Source of the DNA: Archivesica marissinica
Lineage: Eukaryota > Mollusca > Bivalvia > Venerida > Vesicomyidae
DNA length: 64,000 bases
NCBI GenBank assembly: GCA_014843695.1
Contig: CM026387.1
Location: forward strand, 63,729,842 to 63,793,841
Reading direction: 5' to 3'
Each line of letters starts with the position of its first letter. Positions within the stretch are counted from its first letter, which is position 1. The translations under genes were made by a program, and so were the position numbers. Below are positions 1 through 13,500 of this stretch, piece by piece. Below the pieces are notes generated by a model. The model ran no database searches and was not told where the DNA came from. It saw only the letters and a list, made by a program, of their open reading frames with translations.

Positions 1-478
1 AGTTTGAGCTGGAACGAGGTTAGTATTCCAGATTAATGATTTCTGTAAGCAATACGCGTGCATGATCCTACAACTGGCTATCAATTTTATAACACGATCA
101 ACTGCAAAGTCGTGGAAATGTTGGTAAACCAATCCGAGTAATATGTCACACTTAATAAAACTAACCTTGACCCAAGTACTTTTCTGCAAATTGCTTTGGG
201 ACATTCCAACTTTTCAGCAACTATTTGTAATTTCATATATATATTTTTATAGATAATTTTTGCCAAATTAACTTTTTTTAAAAGTCCATGATTTTATTTT
301 GGGTTTTTGGAACAGGTACTTGTCCGGCCTTTGTAAAATATAACTTGCTCGACCGCACCTTGTCCCGGACATCAAGCTGTTGGATTTGTGCAACCCTGAA
401 CAACATATTCATGTGATTTGTATACCAGGTGGGTGAAAAAAATGCCATGAGATTTTCACCCCCCCCCCCTATGAGACT
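1..478. other. AT-rich sequence, no gene recognised
   Basis: This is presumably an upstream TTK intron. I see only a C-run near 461-470 and, just after, three TTAGGG units (480-498). A related C-run and TTAGGG-like text recurs at 7528-7600, so it is probably part of a dispersed repeat. Confidence 0.4.
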
Positions 479-794
479 TGGTTAGGGTTAGGGTTAGGGT
501 CATGTGACACCGGTAATGGATCATAGATGGACCTTCATTATATATGTATATTGTCCACATTATTTAGTACTCATTTCTTGTTTCATTTCTGCATCCGCAT
601 TATACAAAAGTACAGTCATGTGGATATCTTTTCAACCAAATTGTAGCAAACACGGTGATGAGTTTGACCCACAGTTAGCTCCCCTCAGATGGGCTGCACA
701 ATGACTCAACAAGAAGCTACGTTCGACAAGCGTAGTAAAATAACAATAAAACCATGTACAGAGAGTCTCTCTGATTGTAATAAGAATGAGTGTA

Positions 795-1735
795 CAGTCA
801 AACCTGTCTTAAGCAGCCAGCCAAGGTAGTCAGACAAAGTGGCTGTTTAGCACAAGTGGCTGCTTAATAGAGGTCAAATATGTAATAAAACAACCGATTG
901 GGAATCTGGAAACTGGCTGCTTAATGAAGGTGACCACTAACACAGGTTGGCTGCTTAATGGAGGTGACCACTAACACAGGTTGGCTGCTTAATGGAGGTG
1001 ACCACTAACACAGGTTGGCTGCTTAATGGAGATGACCACTAACACAGGTTGGCCGCTTAATGGAGGTGACCACTAACACAGGTTGGCTGCTTAATGGAGG
1101 TGACCACTAACACAGGTTGGCTGCTTAATGGAGGTGACCACTAACACAGGTTGGCTGCTTAATGGAGGTGACCACTAACACAGGTTGGCTGCTTAATGGA
1201 GGTGACCACTAACACAGGTTGGCTGCTTAATGGAGGTGACCACTAACACAGGTTGGCTGCTTAATGGAGGTGACCACTAACACAGGTTGGCTGCTTAATG
1301 GAGGTGACCACTAACACAGGTTGGCTGCTTAATGGAGGTGACCACTAACACAGGTTGGCTGCTTAATGGAGGTGACCACTAACACAGGTTGGCTGCTTAA
1401 TGGAGGTGACCACTAACACAGGTTGGCTGCTTAATGGAGGTGACCACTAACACAGGTTGGCTGCTTAATGGAGGTGACCACTAACACAGGTTGGCTGCTT
1501 AATGGAGGTGACCACTAACACAGGTTGGCTGCTTAATGGAGGTGACCACTAACACAGGTTGGCTGCTTAATGGAGGTGACCACTAACACAGGTTGGCTGC
1601 TTAATGGAGGTGACCACTAACACAGGTTGGCTGCTTAATGGAGGTGACCACTAACACAGGTTGGCTGCTTAATGGAGGTGACCACTAACACAGGTGGCTG
1701 CTTAATGGAGGTGACCACTAACACGTGTTTGACTG
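795..1735. mobile_element. Tc1/mariner-like MITE with an internal 34-bp minisatellite
   Basis: The element starts CAGTCAAACCTGT after TA (793-794) and ends GTGTTTGACTG before TA (1736-1737). TA target duplication and CAGT ends are typical of Tc1/mariner/pogo elements. An unexpanded relative lies at 14399-14576 and another at 24414-24536. There is no coding capacity, so it is non-autonomous. Confidence 0.8.
943..1725. repeat. 34-bp tandem array, about 23 copies
   Basis: The unit contains ggctgcttaatggaggtgac and is almost invariant (one gatgacc and one ggccgc variant). The relative at 14399 has only about one and a half such units, so the array grew inside this copy. Confidence 0.95.
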
Positions 1736-1931
1736 TATATTGCATTAATGTAACCTAAATTTGAACAATTTCACCAAGAACATAAACAAATAAAATGGTG
1801 GTTTTCGTGATTTTATCGATTTGTGTATTCCATGTATGTTTCTTGTACCTTACGTCTATAGCATTACGATAAAAGATAAGGTGAATTTTTTTATTTAAAT
1901 ATGTTTAAAAAGCATTACAGTAAAGAACATT

Positions 1932-2145
1932 GTGGAAGTCGTGATAGCGCAGTGGATGCGCTTCAGGTGCGAAAGGTCCGGAGGTCGAGCCCCGCTGGAG
2001 CCCTTAGGCAAGGCATTTAAATTGCATGTTGCCTCTTCTCTCTCCCTCGTGGCAATGGATTCCATCAGGAATGAGGTCTCGAGAGTGATTTAATATAAGT
2101 TGTAAGAACTTGTTTCGCAATCGAGCTAAAAAAAATTGTATAAAC
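1932..2145 (+). mobile_element. SINE family B copy
   Basis: The tRNA-like head has an A-box-like GATAGCGCAGTGGATGCG and a B-box-like GGTCGAGCCCCG. The body follows with ccttaggcaaggcattt and the shared tail gagagtgatttaatataag. A reverse copy lies 90 bp downstream. Confidence 0.8.
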
Positions 2146-2232
2146 TAAATAACACCATTTTGTTGGAGATAGTTTTAGTGGAATTAATTACAATGCTTTT
2201 ATTTGTTGTAGTATAGCACTGACCCGTGTGTT

Positions 2233-2456
2233 TGTTTATACAAATTTATTTTAGCTCAATTGCGAAACAAGTTCTTACAACTTATTTGAATCGCTCTCAA
2301 GATCTCATTCCTGATGAAATCCATCGCCACGATGGAGAGAGAAGATGCAATATAGAATTTTAATGCCTTGCCTAAAGGAACAATCATAACGGCTCAAGCT
2401 GGGCGCAAACTACGGGCCTTTCGCACCTGAAGCGAGCGCGCTATCACAACTTCCAC
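2233..2456 (-). mobile_element. SINE family B copy, inverted to the previous one
   Basis: It is the reverse complement of the 1932 copy with some 15-20% differences. It runs from the tail (tgcgaaacaagttcttaca) to the tRNA-like head. Together the two copies could form a long hairpin in the transcript. Confidence 0.8.
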
Positions 2457-2691
2457 CATTTAGGCCTTGCGCGTGTTGGTGTGTAGCAGTTGTTTGTAAC
2501 ACTGTTTCATAAAGCACGCATATTTCGTCTCGGATTAGTATGTACACATGTTTAGAAGTTTGTTTACATTAACAGGTCAGTGGTCCTCGTTGGAGGGGAT
2601 CACATGTGTGATCCATGGTAATAATATTAAGTCTTTTCGCATTTTCATAAATTCTATTTGAAATTTTCTCAAAATTTAGCACATCATGCTT

Positions 2692-3732
2692 GTTTCATGT
2701 CATTTCTCGGCAGTGTTGGATTTCTCGGCAGTGTTGGATTTCTCGGCAGTGTTGGATTTTTGGACAGGTGTTTTACCCGGTTATTACCGGCAAAAACTGG
2801 CAAACACTCAATTTAATAAATATTAGTAAATATTTATTATATTTTTCATTCAATAATAAAACGATAACATGGTTAATAGTTTATTATCATTACCAATATG
2901 ATTGGAACCAATCCAAAAGAATCCTAGCTGGGTGAAGTCATAAAAATGAACCATGAAGTCCTATTGGTGTTTGTTTAACAACCTTAATTGGTATATGCCA
3001 CTGGCACTGGTTTTCTACATCAGATCATACATTACAGAAATTGTTCATCCAACATTGTTTATTTAGTTCGAAGTGACGGGGAGGGCTGTAAATAATGTTG
3101 TTATAACTTGTAGCCCAACCCATTTGCTTTTTTCCCCTCGACAGAACAAATGTATCGTATACTGCAATCATATAATTACATATTAATCTCTGATTTGTTC
3201 TTAGTATTGTATGTATATATGTAAAAATGCAATAAAATATTATTAAAAAAACTGGTGACAAACTGTCTGCTGATAATTATATGTGCAAGTCATTGAAGTC
3301 AATATGCAGCTAATACATATAACAGTATAATAGTAGACTGCTAGTTGTTATGAAGGGTGGAATGTGGGGGTGTACCTTTATCTATATTTCCCATTCTGCC
3401 TGCATTGAATTAAGTAAACTAATACACAAGATCTAGACTACATGTTCATCCTATACTTGAAGATTACTAACATAATACATGTACATGTAAATTGTTATAA
3501 TGAGAGCAAATTTACATTTATAGTCAGCTGATTATAATCATGACTATGCTCTATAAATCATTTATAATGATCCTAACCAACCTCATTGACACAAGCATTA
3601 GTCATACCTCAAGTTATTCCTTAATTTAAAACTGTCTCAAAGTGTAAAAAGAGGTATTTGCCATAACAATTCCTACATTTACTAACAATTGGGATTTTTT
3701 GCCGGCAAATTCGGCAAAAACCTGCCAACCCT
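2692..3732. mobile_element. Possible hAT-like MITE with triplicated left end
   Basis: The left end cagtgttggatttctcgg occurs three times in tandem (18-bp period, 2711-2760). The right end is ccaaccctg, the reverse complement of cagggttgg. Both ends also carry ccggcaaa-type text. Target duplications are not clear. No coding region is found in the 1 kb between. Confidence 0.35.
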
Positions 3733-3889
3733 GTTTCTTGTTCATCTTTATGAATATACACCATTTATTTTTATTTAAAATGGATTCGCTTATATTTATA
3801 TGGAAAACATCACTGAATCTGTTAAGTAAAATTGTTTTGGATGTGTTTCATTAACTTCGCTCCCTTGTTAATTAGGGTGAACCCTCCAC

Positions 3890-4340
3890 AGCAATGTATT
3901 AGTCATTTTATATTTTGGAGGATAATGCAGGATATAGAAGTCGCTCCAATTCCAGACACATTCCTGGCTCTTTTTTGTTTTTTAACTTCATTTGTTTTTA
4001 CAACGATTGCGAAACAAATTTTAACAACTTATATTAATCACTCTCGTTGGTGCGGATGAAAGCGTATATGTGGTCATTCGTGTGGGAGGAAACCGGAGTA
4101 CCCGGAGAAAACCCACCTGTCCAATCTGGCGACCACTGTACCATCTCACATACTTCTCGGTCCGAGGATCTAACCTGGGTTGCATGGTGAGAAGCGAGCG
4201 CGCTAACCACTGAGCTAATCGGACAGCTGGTTCTTTTACATGCCCTGTGTATTGCATGAGTCATTGGTTTGTAGTACCATCAGAAAGACTGTTAATATTA
4301 TTAGGGTCAGACGCGGGAATCGAAACTTGAGTGTCACAAT
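3890..4340 (-). mobile_element. SINE family D copy interrupted by a SINE family A insertion
   Basis: Family D text runs 3890-3974 (attttggaggataatgc) and resumes 4227-4340 (ctggttcttttacatgcc, ttagggtcagacg). Between them is a family A SINE. The 11-bp flanks ctggctctttt and ctggttctttt are the target duplication. Confidence 0.75.
3975..4226 (-). mobile_element. SINE family A copy (nested in family D)
   Basis: Read on the minus strand, it has a tRNA-like head (TCCGATTAGCTCAGTGGTTAG), a B box, then ttttctccgggtactccgg, a segment seen in many metazoan SINEs. The 3' tail is gagagtgattaatataagtt. Confidence 0.85.
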
Positions 4341-4368
4341 ATAGTGATATTTGTGTTCACACTTGTAG

Positions 4369-4515
4369 ATAATCCTGGCAAGGCCAAGAAAATATTGGAG
4401 AAAGCATTGCTGTTTGAGGCCAAACCAAAAGAGGACATAGAACTTGCATTGAGGAAACTGAAACAGGGTGAAACGTTTATCTACCTGTCACCTGTTGCAA
4501 GATCACTGGATGCAG
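4369..4515 (+). CDS. TTK: TTK exon 1 of window (end of TPR region)
   Basis: The exon follows the acceptor ...cacttgtag and ends at tgcag/gtaggc. It enters with two bases of a split codon and leaves with one. It encodes [13 protein letters not shown] and [11 protein letters not shown], which matches the last TPR-like helices before the TTK linker. The preceding exons must lie left of the window, because I find no convincing upstream exon in 1-4368. Confidence 0.88.
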
Positions 4516-7500
4516 GTAGGCAACAGAGTTGTCCTTTGTCTAATTCATTCTTGTCGTGGTCTGTATCTAGAACAAGTAAAAATGTAGCAACACTGTCCAG
4601 TAATACATGTGGACTGTAGTGGAATAATTCATAATTTAATTTGTTTTGGAACATTCGTTCACCCCATCCCCCACAACCCCCAACTAGTATAGTGATTGTG
4701 CAGATATAGTATAGTTCTAGAGTGATTGTGCAGGCATAGTATAGTTCTAGAGTGATTGTGCAGATATAGTATAGTTCTAGAGTTATTGTGCAGACATAGT
4801 ATAGTTCTAGAGTTATTGTGCAGATATAGTATAGTTCTAGAGTTATTGTGCAGAAATAGTATAGTTCTAGAGTGATTGTAGAGACATAGTCTAGTTCTAG
4901 AGTTATTGTGCAGACATAGTATAGTTCTAGAGTTATTGTGCAGAAATAGTATAGTTCTAGAGTGATTGTGCAGAAATAGCATAGTTCTAGAGTTATTGTG
5001 TAGATGTAGTATAGTTCTAGAGTTATTGTGTAGATGTAGTATAGTTCTAGAGTTATTGTAGAGAAATAGTATAGTTCTAGAGTGATTGTGTAGATGTAGT
5101 ATAGTTCTAGAGTTATTGTGTAGATGTAGTATAGTTCTAGAGTGATTGTGCAGAAATAGTATAGTTCTAGAGTTATTGTGCAGAAATAGTATAGTTCTAG
5201 AGTTATTGTGCAGAAATAGTATAGTTCTAGAGTTATTGTGCAGAAATAGTATAGTTCTAGAGTGATTGTGCAGACGTAGTATAGTTCTAGAGTTATTGTG
5301 CAGAAATAGTATAGTTCTAGAGTGATTGTGCAGAAATAGTATAGTTCTAGAGTGATTGTGCAGACGTAGTATAGTTCTAGAGTTATTGTGCATACATAGT
5401 ATAGTTCTAGAGTTATTGTGCATACATAGTATAGTTCTAGAGTGATTGTGCATACATAGTATAGTTCTAGAGTTATTGTGCATACATAGTATAGTTCTAG
5501 AGTGATTGTGCAGAAATAGTATAGTTCTAGAGTTATTGTGCATACATAGTATAGTTCTAGAGTGATTGTGCAGACGTAGTATAGTTCTAGAGTTATTGTG
5601 CATACATAGTATAGTTCTAGAGTTATTGTGCATACATAGTATAGTTCTAGAGTGATTGTGCATACATAGTATAGTTCTAGAGTTATTGTGCATACATAGT
5701 ATAGTTCTAGAGTGATTGTGCAGAAATAGTATAGTTCTAGAGTGATTGTGCATACATAGTATAGTTCTAGAGTGATTGTGCAGAAACGTAGTATAGTTCT
5801 AGAGTGATTGTGCAGAAATAGTATAGTTCTAGAGTTATTGTGCAGAAATAGTATAGTTCTAGAGTATTGTGCAGACGTAGTATAGTTCTAGAGTGATTGT
5901 GCAGAAATAGTATAGTTCTAGAGTGATTGTGCAGAAATAGTATAGTTCTAGAGTGATTGTGCAGAAATAGTATAGTTCTAGAGTGATTGTGCAGAAATAG
6001 TATAGTTCTAGAGTGATTGTGCAGAAATAGTATAGTTCTAGAGTGATTGTGCAGAAATAGTATAGTTCTAGAGTTATTGTGCATACATAGTATAGTTCTA
6101 GAGTTATTGTGCATACATAGTATAGTTCTAGAGTTATTGTGCATTACCATCATGCACACATTATATTCTCGTTAGTAATATCCACCCATTAATGAGCACC
6201 ACATGTAAGAAATATTCTCTTTATTCTGGAATATGCATAAACTGACCACCGTTAGCACGCAACCAATTTGACCCAATTGCTGCAAAACGTTCACTGTATA
6301 ATAACGTGTTTGTTACATTACTCGTTATACAGACAGAATGGTTAGGAAAGGTTCATCAGGCAGCGAATCATCGGAAGAACTTCGGTCCGTGTCGCAGCTC
6401 ACAGATAACATCCCGTTGAACCTCTCCGCTAACTTGTCACTCAGGTAAGCTGCTGATCACGGATTCACCAATTGTCTGTTTTACGTTATTTATCGTCGCT
6501 ACCGGTTGCTCATATGAGCGACGCCTCCTGAAGAGATTAGTCATTTTGGAGGATAGTGCATGATACAGACAGAGACCCATTCCAGAGTCTCCTCTGGTTC
6601 TTTTACGTGCACGATGTAAAGCACCGACACGAGACCTTGGTTTAAAGTCCCATCTGAAAGACTATTAATTTTATTAGGGTCAGACAGGGGGTTGAACCTG
6701 CGAGGATTCACCAAAATTGTTATGCATCATTAGAAAATGATATTTGAATAAATTTGTTTGCAAATAAAGCTGTTTGATGAATATCGGTAGTAATAGTATT
6801 TTTATTGCCATTTAACATACCGGTACACACTGTAATAACAAAGTTCAAATTAGACTATTGACTGAATAGATTGAACCATTCAATATTACAAACTAATTTG
6901 TGTACGAATTGTTGCTGTTTGGAGAATATCGGTAATCTTTGATATGAAGAAACTTTTTGAAATATTCCTGAAAGTTTAATTAAATGTTCAATATTGCAAA
7001 CGATCAACATTTACTGTAAAATGTTTACTCAGAAGAAATCAAACTGAATTAGAAAATTTGGTGATTTTTATCCAATTTTGAGTGATTTTGACAGAATTAT
7101 TATCAAATGATCAGATATTCGATTACTTTCCCTACCAAATATTCGAATAACAAAATTGCTATTCGTTGCCATCAATAATTATTATGCAACCGATATAATA
7201 TTTCAAAAACTGTGAGAGAAATGTGTGCGTACTTTCGAAAAAACTGTGTGTGTATTTATGACCAGTTCATCTATAACACCCTTTGCCTGCTCAGCTGTTT
7301 TCATTTCCAGTAGGCCCTGCCCGTTCAATCCAAACCTCTAGAAGTCTGATTGGCTGCAATAGAAAAATAACTGTGCAATGATTGATCGTTTATGTTTAAT
7401 ACGCAGGTTTTTTCATCCAAAATCATATCTGATACACAAGTGTAGAACTAAACTTCATTCTTTCCAGGGATACGGACATAATTTACACCCATGTTTTTTA

Positions 7501-10500
7501 ACATTTTAACACAGGGAGGACAAAATCCCCCCCCCCTTCCCATCTAGAGACTAGGTTAGGGTTTTGTTTCGTTATGGGTTAGTTTAGTGTTTCTGTATTT
7601 TTATAGGGGGGAATATGTCCGCCATGTCCATTATAGACAATACATGTACATGCTACGCCAATAAAAAAGTTGCACTGCATCAAATATTGTCGCCAATTCA
7701 CAAATTTAGCGCCATTGATGACCAACAGTAAGAACCCTGTCGAGCACATGGCATGCTATATTTATGTAAAAGTTTACACTGAAAATGAAATCTCGAGTAA
7801 GCGCATATACTTACATTTTGAAAAACCCAAGCATCTTCATTCATTATTTTTGGAAATTTCTTCAATAGAAACAGTATGTTTTTTGGCAGGGAATAAATTT
7901 GTACATGTTATATGTTGATATTAATCCACTTCTCCAGAGTATGTTTGCAATCGTGGGTTGTTTTGGGGGGCATTTAAAGTAGCAAGCATAGAAACAGTAT
8001 ACATTGGGCTAAGCGTACATGCGTGGAATGGCGTATGTATAGAGAAATCGACACACTCGTAATACGGCGTATGCATGGAGAAGCCAATAGAGGTGTAGAG
8101 GGTGTGCATATATATGGAGCATAGAGTTCAGCAGTTTTTTATGAATTTTGTGCTTATAATTGACTAGCATAGATTGTTAACTTAAGCAAACCCATACCGT
8201 TTCAGTATTGTGCATAAATATGCTGGCCAGCCTAAGGTTGAGGTGGAGTTGGCACACAAGGGAGATAACTCTGTGCAGAAGCGCACCATGAGGATCTCAA
8301 GAAGTACGCCACTTCTTAACAGTGAGAAAAAGTGAGTGTACGACTGTTACTATATATAGGATCTTACACTCGTGCTGATTTCATACCATATTTTATGAAA
8401 CAATAGTTTTGAAATTTTGCTATTAACCCTTTCAACACCACAGACCTCTAAATAGGCTTACAAAAAGTGTAGATCCAGATGAGCCGGCTCGTGACGAGCC
8501 GTCTCATCAGGATCTGCACTTTTTGCCAGTGATATGACTATTTTTAGACATTACCCATTTTGATAAATGAACTTCATTTATTGGTTTATGAATATCATGG
8601 ACCAGTCCATGTGAGTTACTTGGTGTTGAATGGGTTAAGCGAGCCTTTTGGTGGAGTTGGATTTTCCTGGTACTATGGACTATGGGGAATTGGGTTTGTG
8701 AGTAAGGGTGTTTACAAGTGACTGATATGATATAACCATTACCAAACTACTAATTGTCATGGCTTTAGAATGAAATAACTTCATAGACATATTAAAGTTC
8801 AGTGTTAAAATATTCGGGACAGTGTGCAGATAAAAATTGAAAGATTTAAATTCCTGATATCAATGTAAGAAAGATTAACCTACTACAGTTTTGTTGTTCC
8901 CTCAATGATGTGCCAAGGCCAATAACGCTTATATATACACGCTAACTTATGATGTTTATAGCATAGTTCATTCTACTACAGTTTTGTTGTTCCCTCAATG
9001 ATGTGCTAAGGCCAATAACTCTTATATATACACGCTAACTTATGATGTTTATAGCATAGTTCATTCTACTACAGTTTTGTTGTTCCCTCAATGATGTGCT
9101 AAGGCCAATAACTCTTATATATACACGCTAACTTATGATGTTTATAGCATAGTTCATTCTACTACAGTTATGTTGTTCCCTCAATGATGTCCCAAGGCCA
9201 ATAACTCTTATATATACACGCTAACTTATGATGTTTATAGCATAGTTCATTCTACTACAGTTATGTTGTTCCCTCAATGATGTGCCAATGCCAATAACTC
9301 TTATATATACACGCTAACTTATGATGTTTATAGCATAGTTCATTCTACTACAGTTATGTTGTTCCCTCAATGATGTGCCAAGGCCAATAACTCTTATATA
9401 TACACGCTAACTTATGATGTTTATAGCATAGTTCATTCTACTACAGTTATGTTGTTCCCTCAATGATGTGCCAAGGCCAATAACTCTTATATATACACGC
9501 TAACCTATGATGTTTATAACATAGTTCATTCTACTACAGTTATGTTGTTCCCTCAATGATGTGCCAAGGCCAATAACTCTTATATATACACGCTAACCTA
9601 TGATGTTTATAGCATAGTTCATTGTTTACCTTCGCAGGCGAAATATGAATATTGGTCTGCCAGCACGTGTGAAGAGAATCAATATGCCTTTTGAACCAAT
9701 GATGGACGAGGATGAAGATATGAACACGATGGACAGCTTTAAACCTCTCGACAATACAAAGGGAGGTGAGTAAGCTTAGCTTATATGACTAATTAATACA
9801 TGGGACAGCTTTAACCCTCTCGACAATACAAAGGGAGGTGAGTAAGCTTAGCTTATATGACTAATTAATACATGGGACAGCTTTAAGCCTCTCGACAATA
9901 CAAAGGGAGGTGAGTAAGCTTAGCTTATATGACTAATTAATCCATGGGACAGCTTTTAGCCTCTCGACAATACAAAGGGAGGTGAGTAAGCTTAGCTTAT
10001 ATGACTAATTAATCCATGGGACAGCTTTTAGCCTCTCGACAATACAAAGGGAGGTGAGTAAGCTTAGCTTATATGACTAATGAATACCATGGACAGCTTT
10101 TAGCCTCTCGATAATACAAATGGAGGCGAGTAAGCTTTACTTATAGGACTAATGAACACATGGGACAGCTTTAAGCATCTCAACAATACAAAGGGAGGCG
10201 AGTAAGCTTTACTTATAGGACTAATGAACACATGGGACAGCTTTAAGCATCTCAACAATACAAAGGGAGGCGAGTAAGCTTTGCTTATAGGACTAATCTC
10301 AACAATACAACTTTAGGGCGGTAGTGAAACTGAACATACAGCAATATTGAGCATGATGGACAGCTTTAAGCTTCCCGATAATACACAGAGAGGAGGAAAA
10401 ACATGAATTAACTTACATAATCTTTCATCCGCACCAACGAGAGTGATTAATATATGTTGTGAAAGCGTGTTTCACAATCATTGTAAAATAAATATAAAGT

Positions 10501-13500
10501 TTGACATTTCTAAACCTTGCATAAGTATATATGTACATTTTCAGTGTCCTTCAATGCACACGGCCATACGTCTGGCTACCTGACTATGACAGCAGATTCA
10601 ACGATACCCATGGGCACAAAGTCAATGGAGATACCCGTGGACACAAGGTCAATGGAGATAACCGTGGACACAAAACCACCAGAAATACAAGTGGACGAAC
10701 GGAAGAGAGTAGTAAGCTCTGTTAACCCTTTCTCTCATAGAAGCACCTCTTGATGCCATTACCAATATGACGTACATTAACAATGTAGTAGCCAAACCAA
10801 TGTTCATAATAAAGGCCAGAATCTCATGTAGTCCCAGTAATATCTATGGAGGTGGGATAGATATGGCGACTACTTATCCACTACATGATAAATTGATAGC
10901 TAAATGGCTGTCGTATGTATGGAGATATAATGGTATATTAACCTAAATCTCTATGTAGTCCCAGTAATATCTATGGAGGTGGGATAGATATGGCGACTAC
11001 TTATCCACTGCATGATAGCTAAATGGCTGTCGTATGTATGGAGATATAATAGTATATTAACCTAAATCTCTATGTAGTCCCAGTAATATCTATGGAGGTG
11101 GGATAGATATGGCGACTACTTATCCACTGCATGATAGCTATGCAGCTGTCGTATGTATGGAGATATAATAGTGTATTAACCTAAATCTCTATGAAGGAAA
11201 GGGTTAAGATGGTGGTTGTCATCAACCTTTTGTTTGATCAGGTTCTTTATGATTGTGACCATTTCCCTTTATTTAGCTGACACTTATTGTTGCTCCCTTA
11301 CGTTCTGCCAGCTCATCCTAGGATGTCCACAGTGGGCTGGGATCCATTGCAGCATGACAGTTCTCTCTGTGGCTAACAAGTTGAATTGTGTGTTTTACGT
11401 TTATTTATCGTCGCTACTGGTTGCCCATATGAGCGGCGCCTCCTGAAGAGATGTCAAATGATTAAAAAGATTATAGAACTTTAAAAAGGCTGTAAGTTAT
11501 GTGCATCTTACCACACATTATTGAAACACCTGAAAATAAATGTTTAATACAAAAGAAAGCACCAAGTGCTACCAGAGCAACCAGTATTATTTATGCAGTA
11601 AAATCTAGTTTATATGTTTTTCTACATTTATTTATCGTCGCTACCGGTTGCCCATATGAGTGACACATGAAGAGATTAATCATTTTAAATTTTTGGAGGA
11701 TAGTGCAATGATACAGACAGAGACCCATTCCAGAATCTCCATCTCATGCTCGCCCATATGGTTTGCCGGCGGCGAGGGTAAATAAGCTCAATCATCACCA
11801 GAATCTCCTCTGGTTCTTTTACGTGCACTGTGTAAAGCACCGACACAAGACCTCGGTTTAACGTCCCATCTGAAAGACTGTTAATTTTATTAGGGTCAGA
11901 CGGGGGATCGAATCTGCGATCCCTGGATTACCAGTCCAGCGTGTTACCACTGGACTACAGATCCGTCTGTTCCACAATGTAAATAATGAATTAATAAATG
12001 AACTATTTGTAGCCTATATTTTACCCAGCATGTAAAGAGATAAATGCTCACACATTTTGATTGGTATTTTCTTTGTTATAACATAATGCATTTTCGACAT
12101 TGCAGAAGGCAGTTGTCATTGATGAGAGGGATGAGGTGGCGCCCCCTATGCAGATACCCAAACCAACCCAGCCTCCTAGCAGTAAGCTCCCAGAAACGCC
12201 CAGAAACCAGTCTCTGCCACCCGTCGCAACTCCCATGGTAGGCTTTCTTGTGATGATTTGTAGAGGAGTTGTTGTCGTGTACTTACTGGTTTACATTCCG
12301 AGACATGTCAATAGAGGATAACTGATTGTTTCGGTGTATGAACATTGGAAGCAGTATTATCTCGAAGGATACTTGCAATCAGGGTTCCCGCTCTCGGTCA
12401 CCAATTGCGACAAAAAACAAATATTGGCGCTAAAATGTGTTGATTTGGCGCAACCTTTTTTTTAAAAAAAAATTTGGCACATGTTTTGTCAAATACATGG
12501 CTTCACATATTTACTTGTGTATATGGCTCTTAGTTGGCTCCAAGTTTTTTTAATTGGCGACAGAAATGGCGCAGACAAACATTCAGACAGAGGGACCCTG
12601 GCAATGAGTGATAATGTTAGCTTAGTGAAATATACCGTATTTGTCATTTTATATCGCATATTTATTTTGCGTCCACTGAAATAGCAATTCCACAAATAAA
12701 CAAAAGTTGCTGAAGATAAGCGAAACTGTGCTCCACGAATTTTAACATTCACCGAAACGAAAATCTAATCTCTTGTATTGCACTTTTGTAATATAAGGAA
12801 AGTTGTTATGGCTATATTGAATTGATCCGATTAGCGCAGTGGTTAGCGCACTCGCTTCTCACCAATGCAACCCTGGTTCGATCCTCGGACAGGGAAGTAT
12901 GTGAGATGGTACGGTGGTCGACAGATCGGACAGGTGGGTTTTCTCCGGGTACTCCGGTTTCCTCCCACACGAATGACCACATGTACGCTCTCATCCGCGC
13001 CAACGAGAGTGATAAATATAAGTTGTTAAAACTTGCTTCTCAATCGTTATAAAATAAAAGAAGTTTAAACTTTTTATATTGAATCGGATACACACTAGTC
13101 ATAAATATGTTTGTTATACCTCACATGACAATTTTGCCATACCCGAACGGGCGACATTTTTCACTGTCTCGTATCATTATCGCCCACTTGATTGAATGTC
13201 TCACCCATGAAAATAGATTCATTCAGTACAAAATCACGCTACTCGGACATCACCGTTTAATTTCAATATGATTTTATTTGTTAAGTCATTGTTTTCATGT
13301 AGTTTCTAAAAATAGAATTAAAAATTTCGGCAAAACAGAAGCATGTAAACTATAGTCTACCGATAATTATTTTATCAGTCAACATAGTTTGTACACTGTT
13401 CAGCTGTATCATTCTTAAAGTAACGTAGGGCAGCGATTTTTGTTCAAGATTACACATTAAGGTCATGGAGGCCGTATAACCTCGAAAATTAAACAACGAG

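Noticed and set aside
480..498. Telomere-like TTAGGG units
   Set aside because: Only three units occur, in a context that resembles 7528-7600. This looks like part of a dispersed repeat rather than a former chromosome end.
504..704. Small open frame as an upstream TTK exon
   Set aside because: No TPR-like pattern, no matching splice sites in the right phase, and the composition looks non-coding.
943..1725. CRISPR array
   Set aside because: Repeats are directly tandem without unique spacers, and the setting is an intron of an animal gene.
4659..6159. Minus-strand frames encoding [12 protein letters not shown] repeats
   Set aside because: They are a by-product of the 30-bp intronic array. 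The period is a multiple of three and there is no conserved domain.
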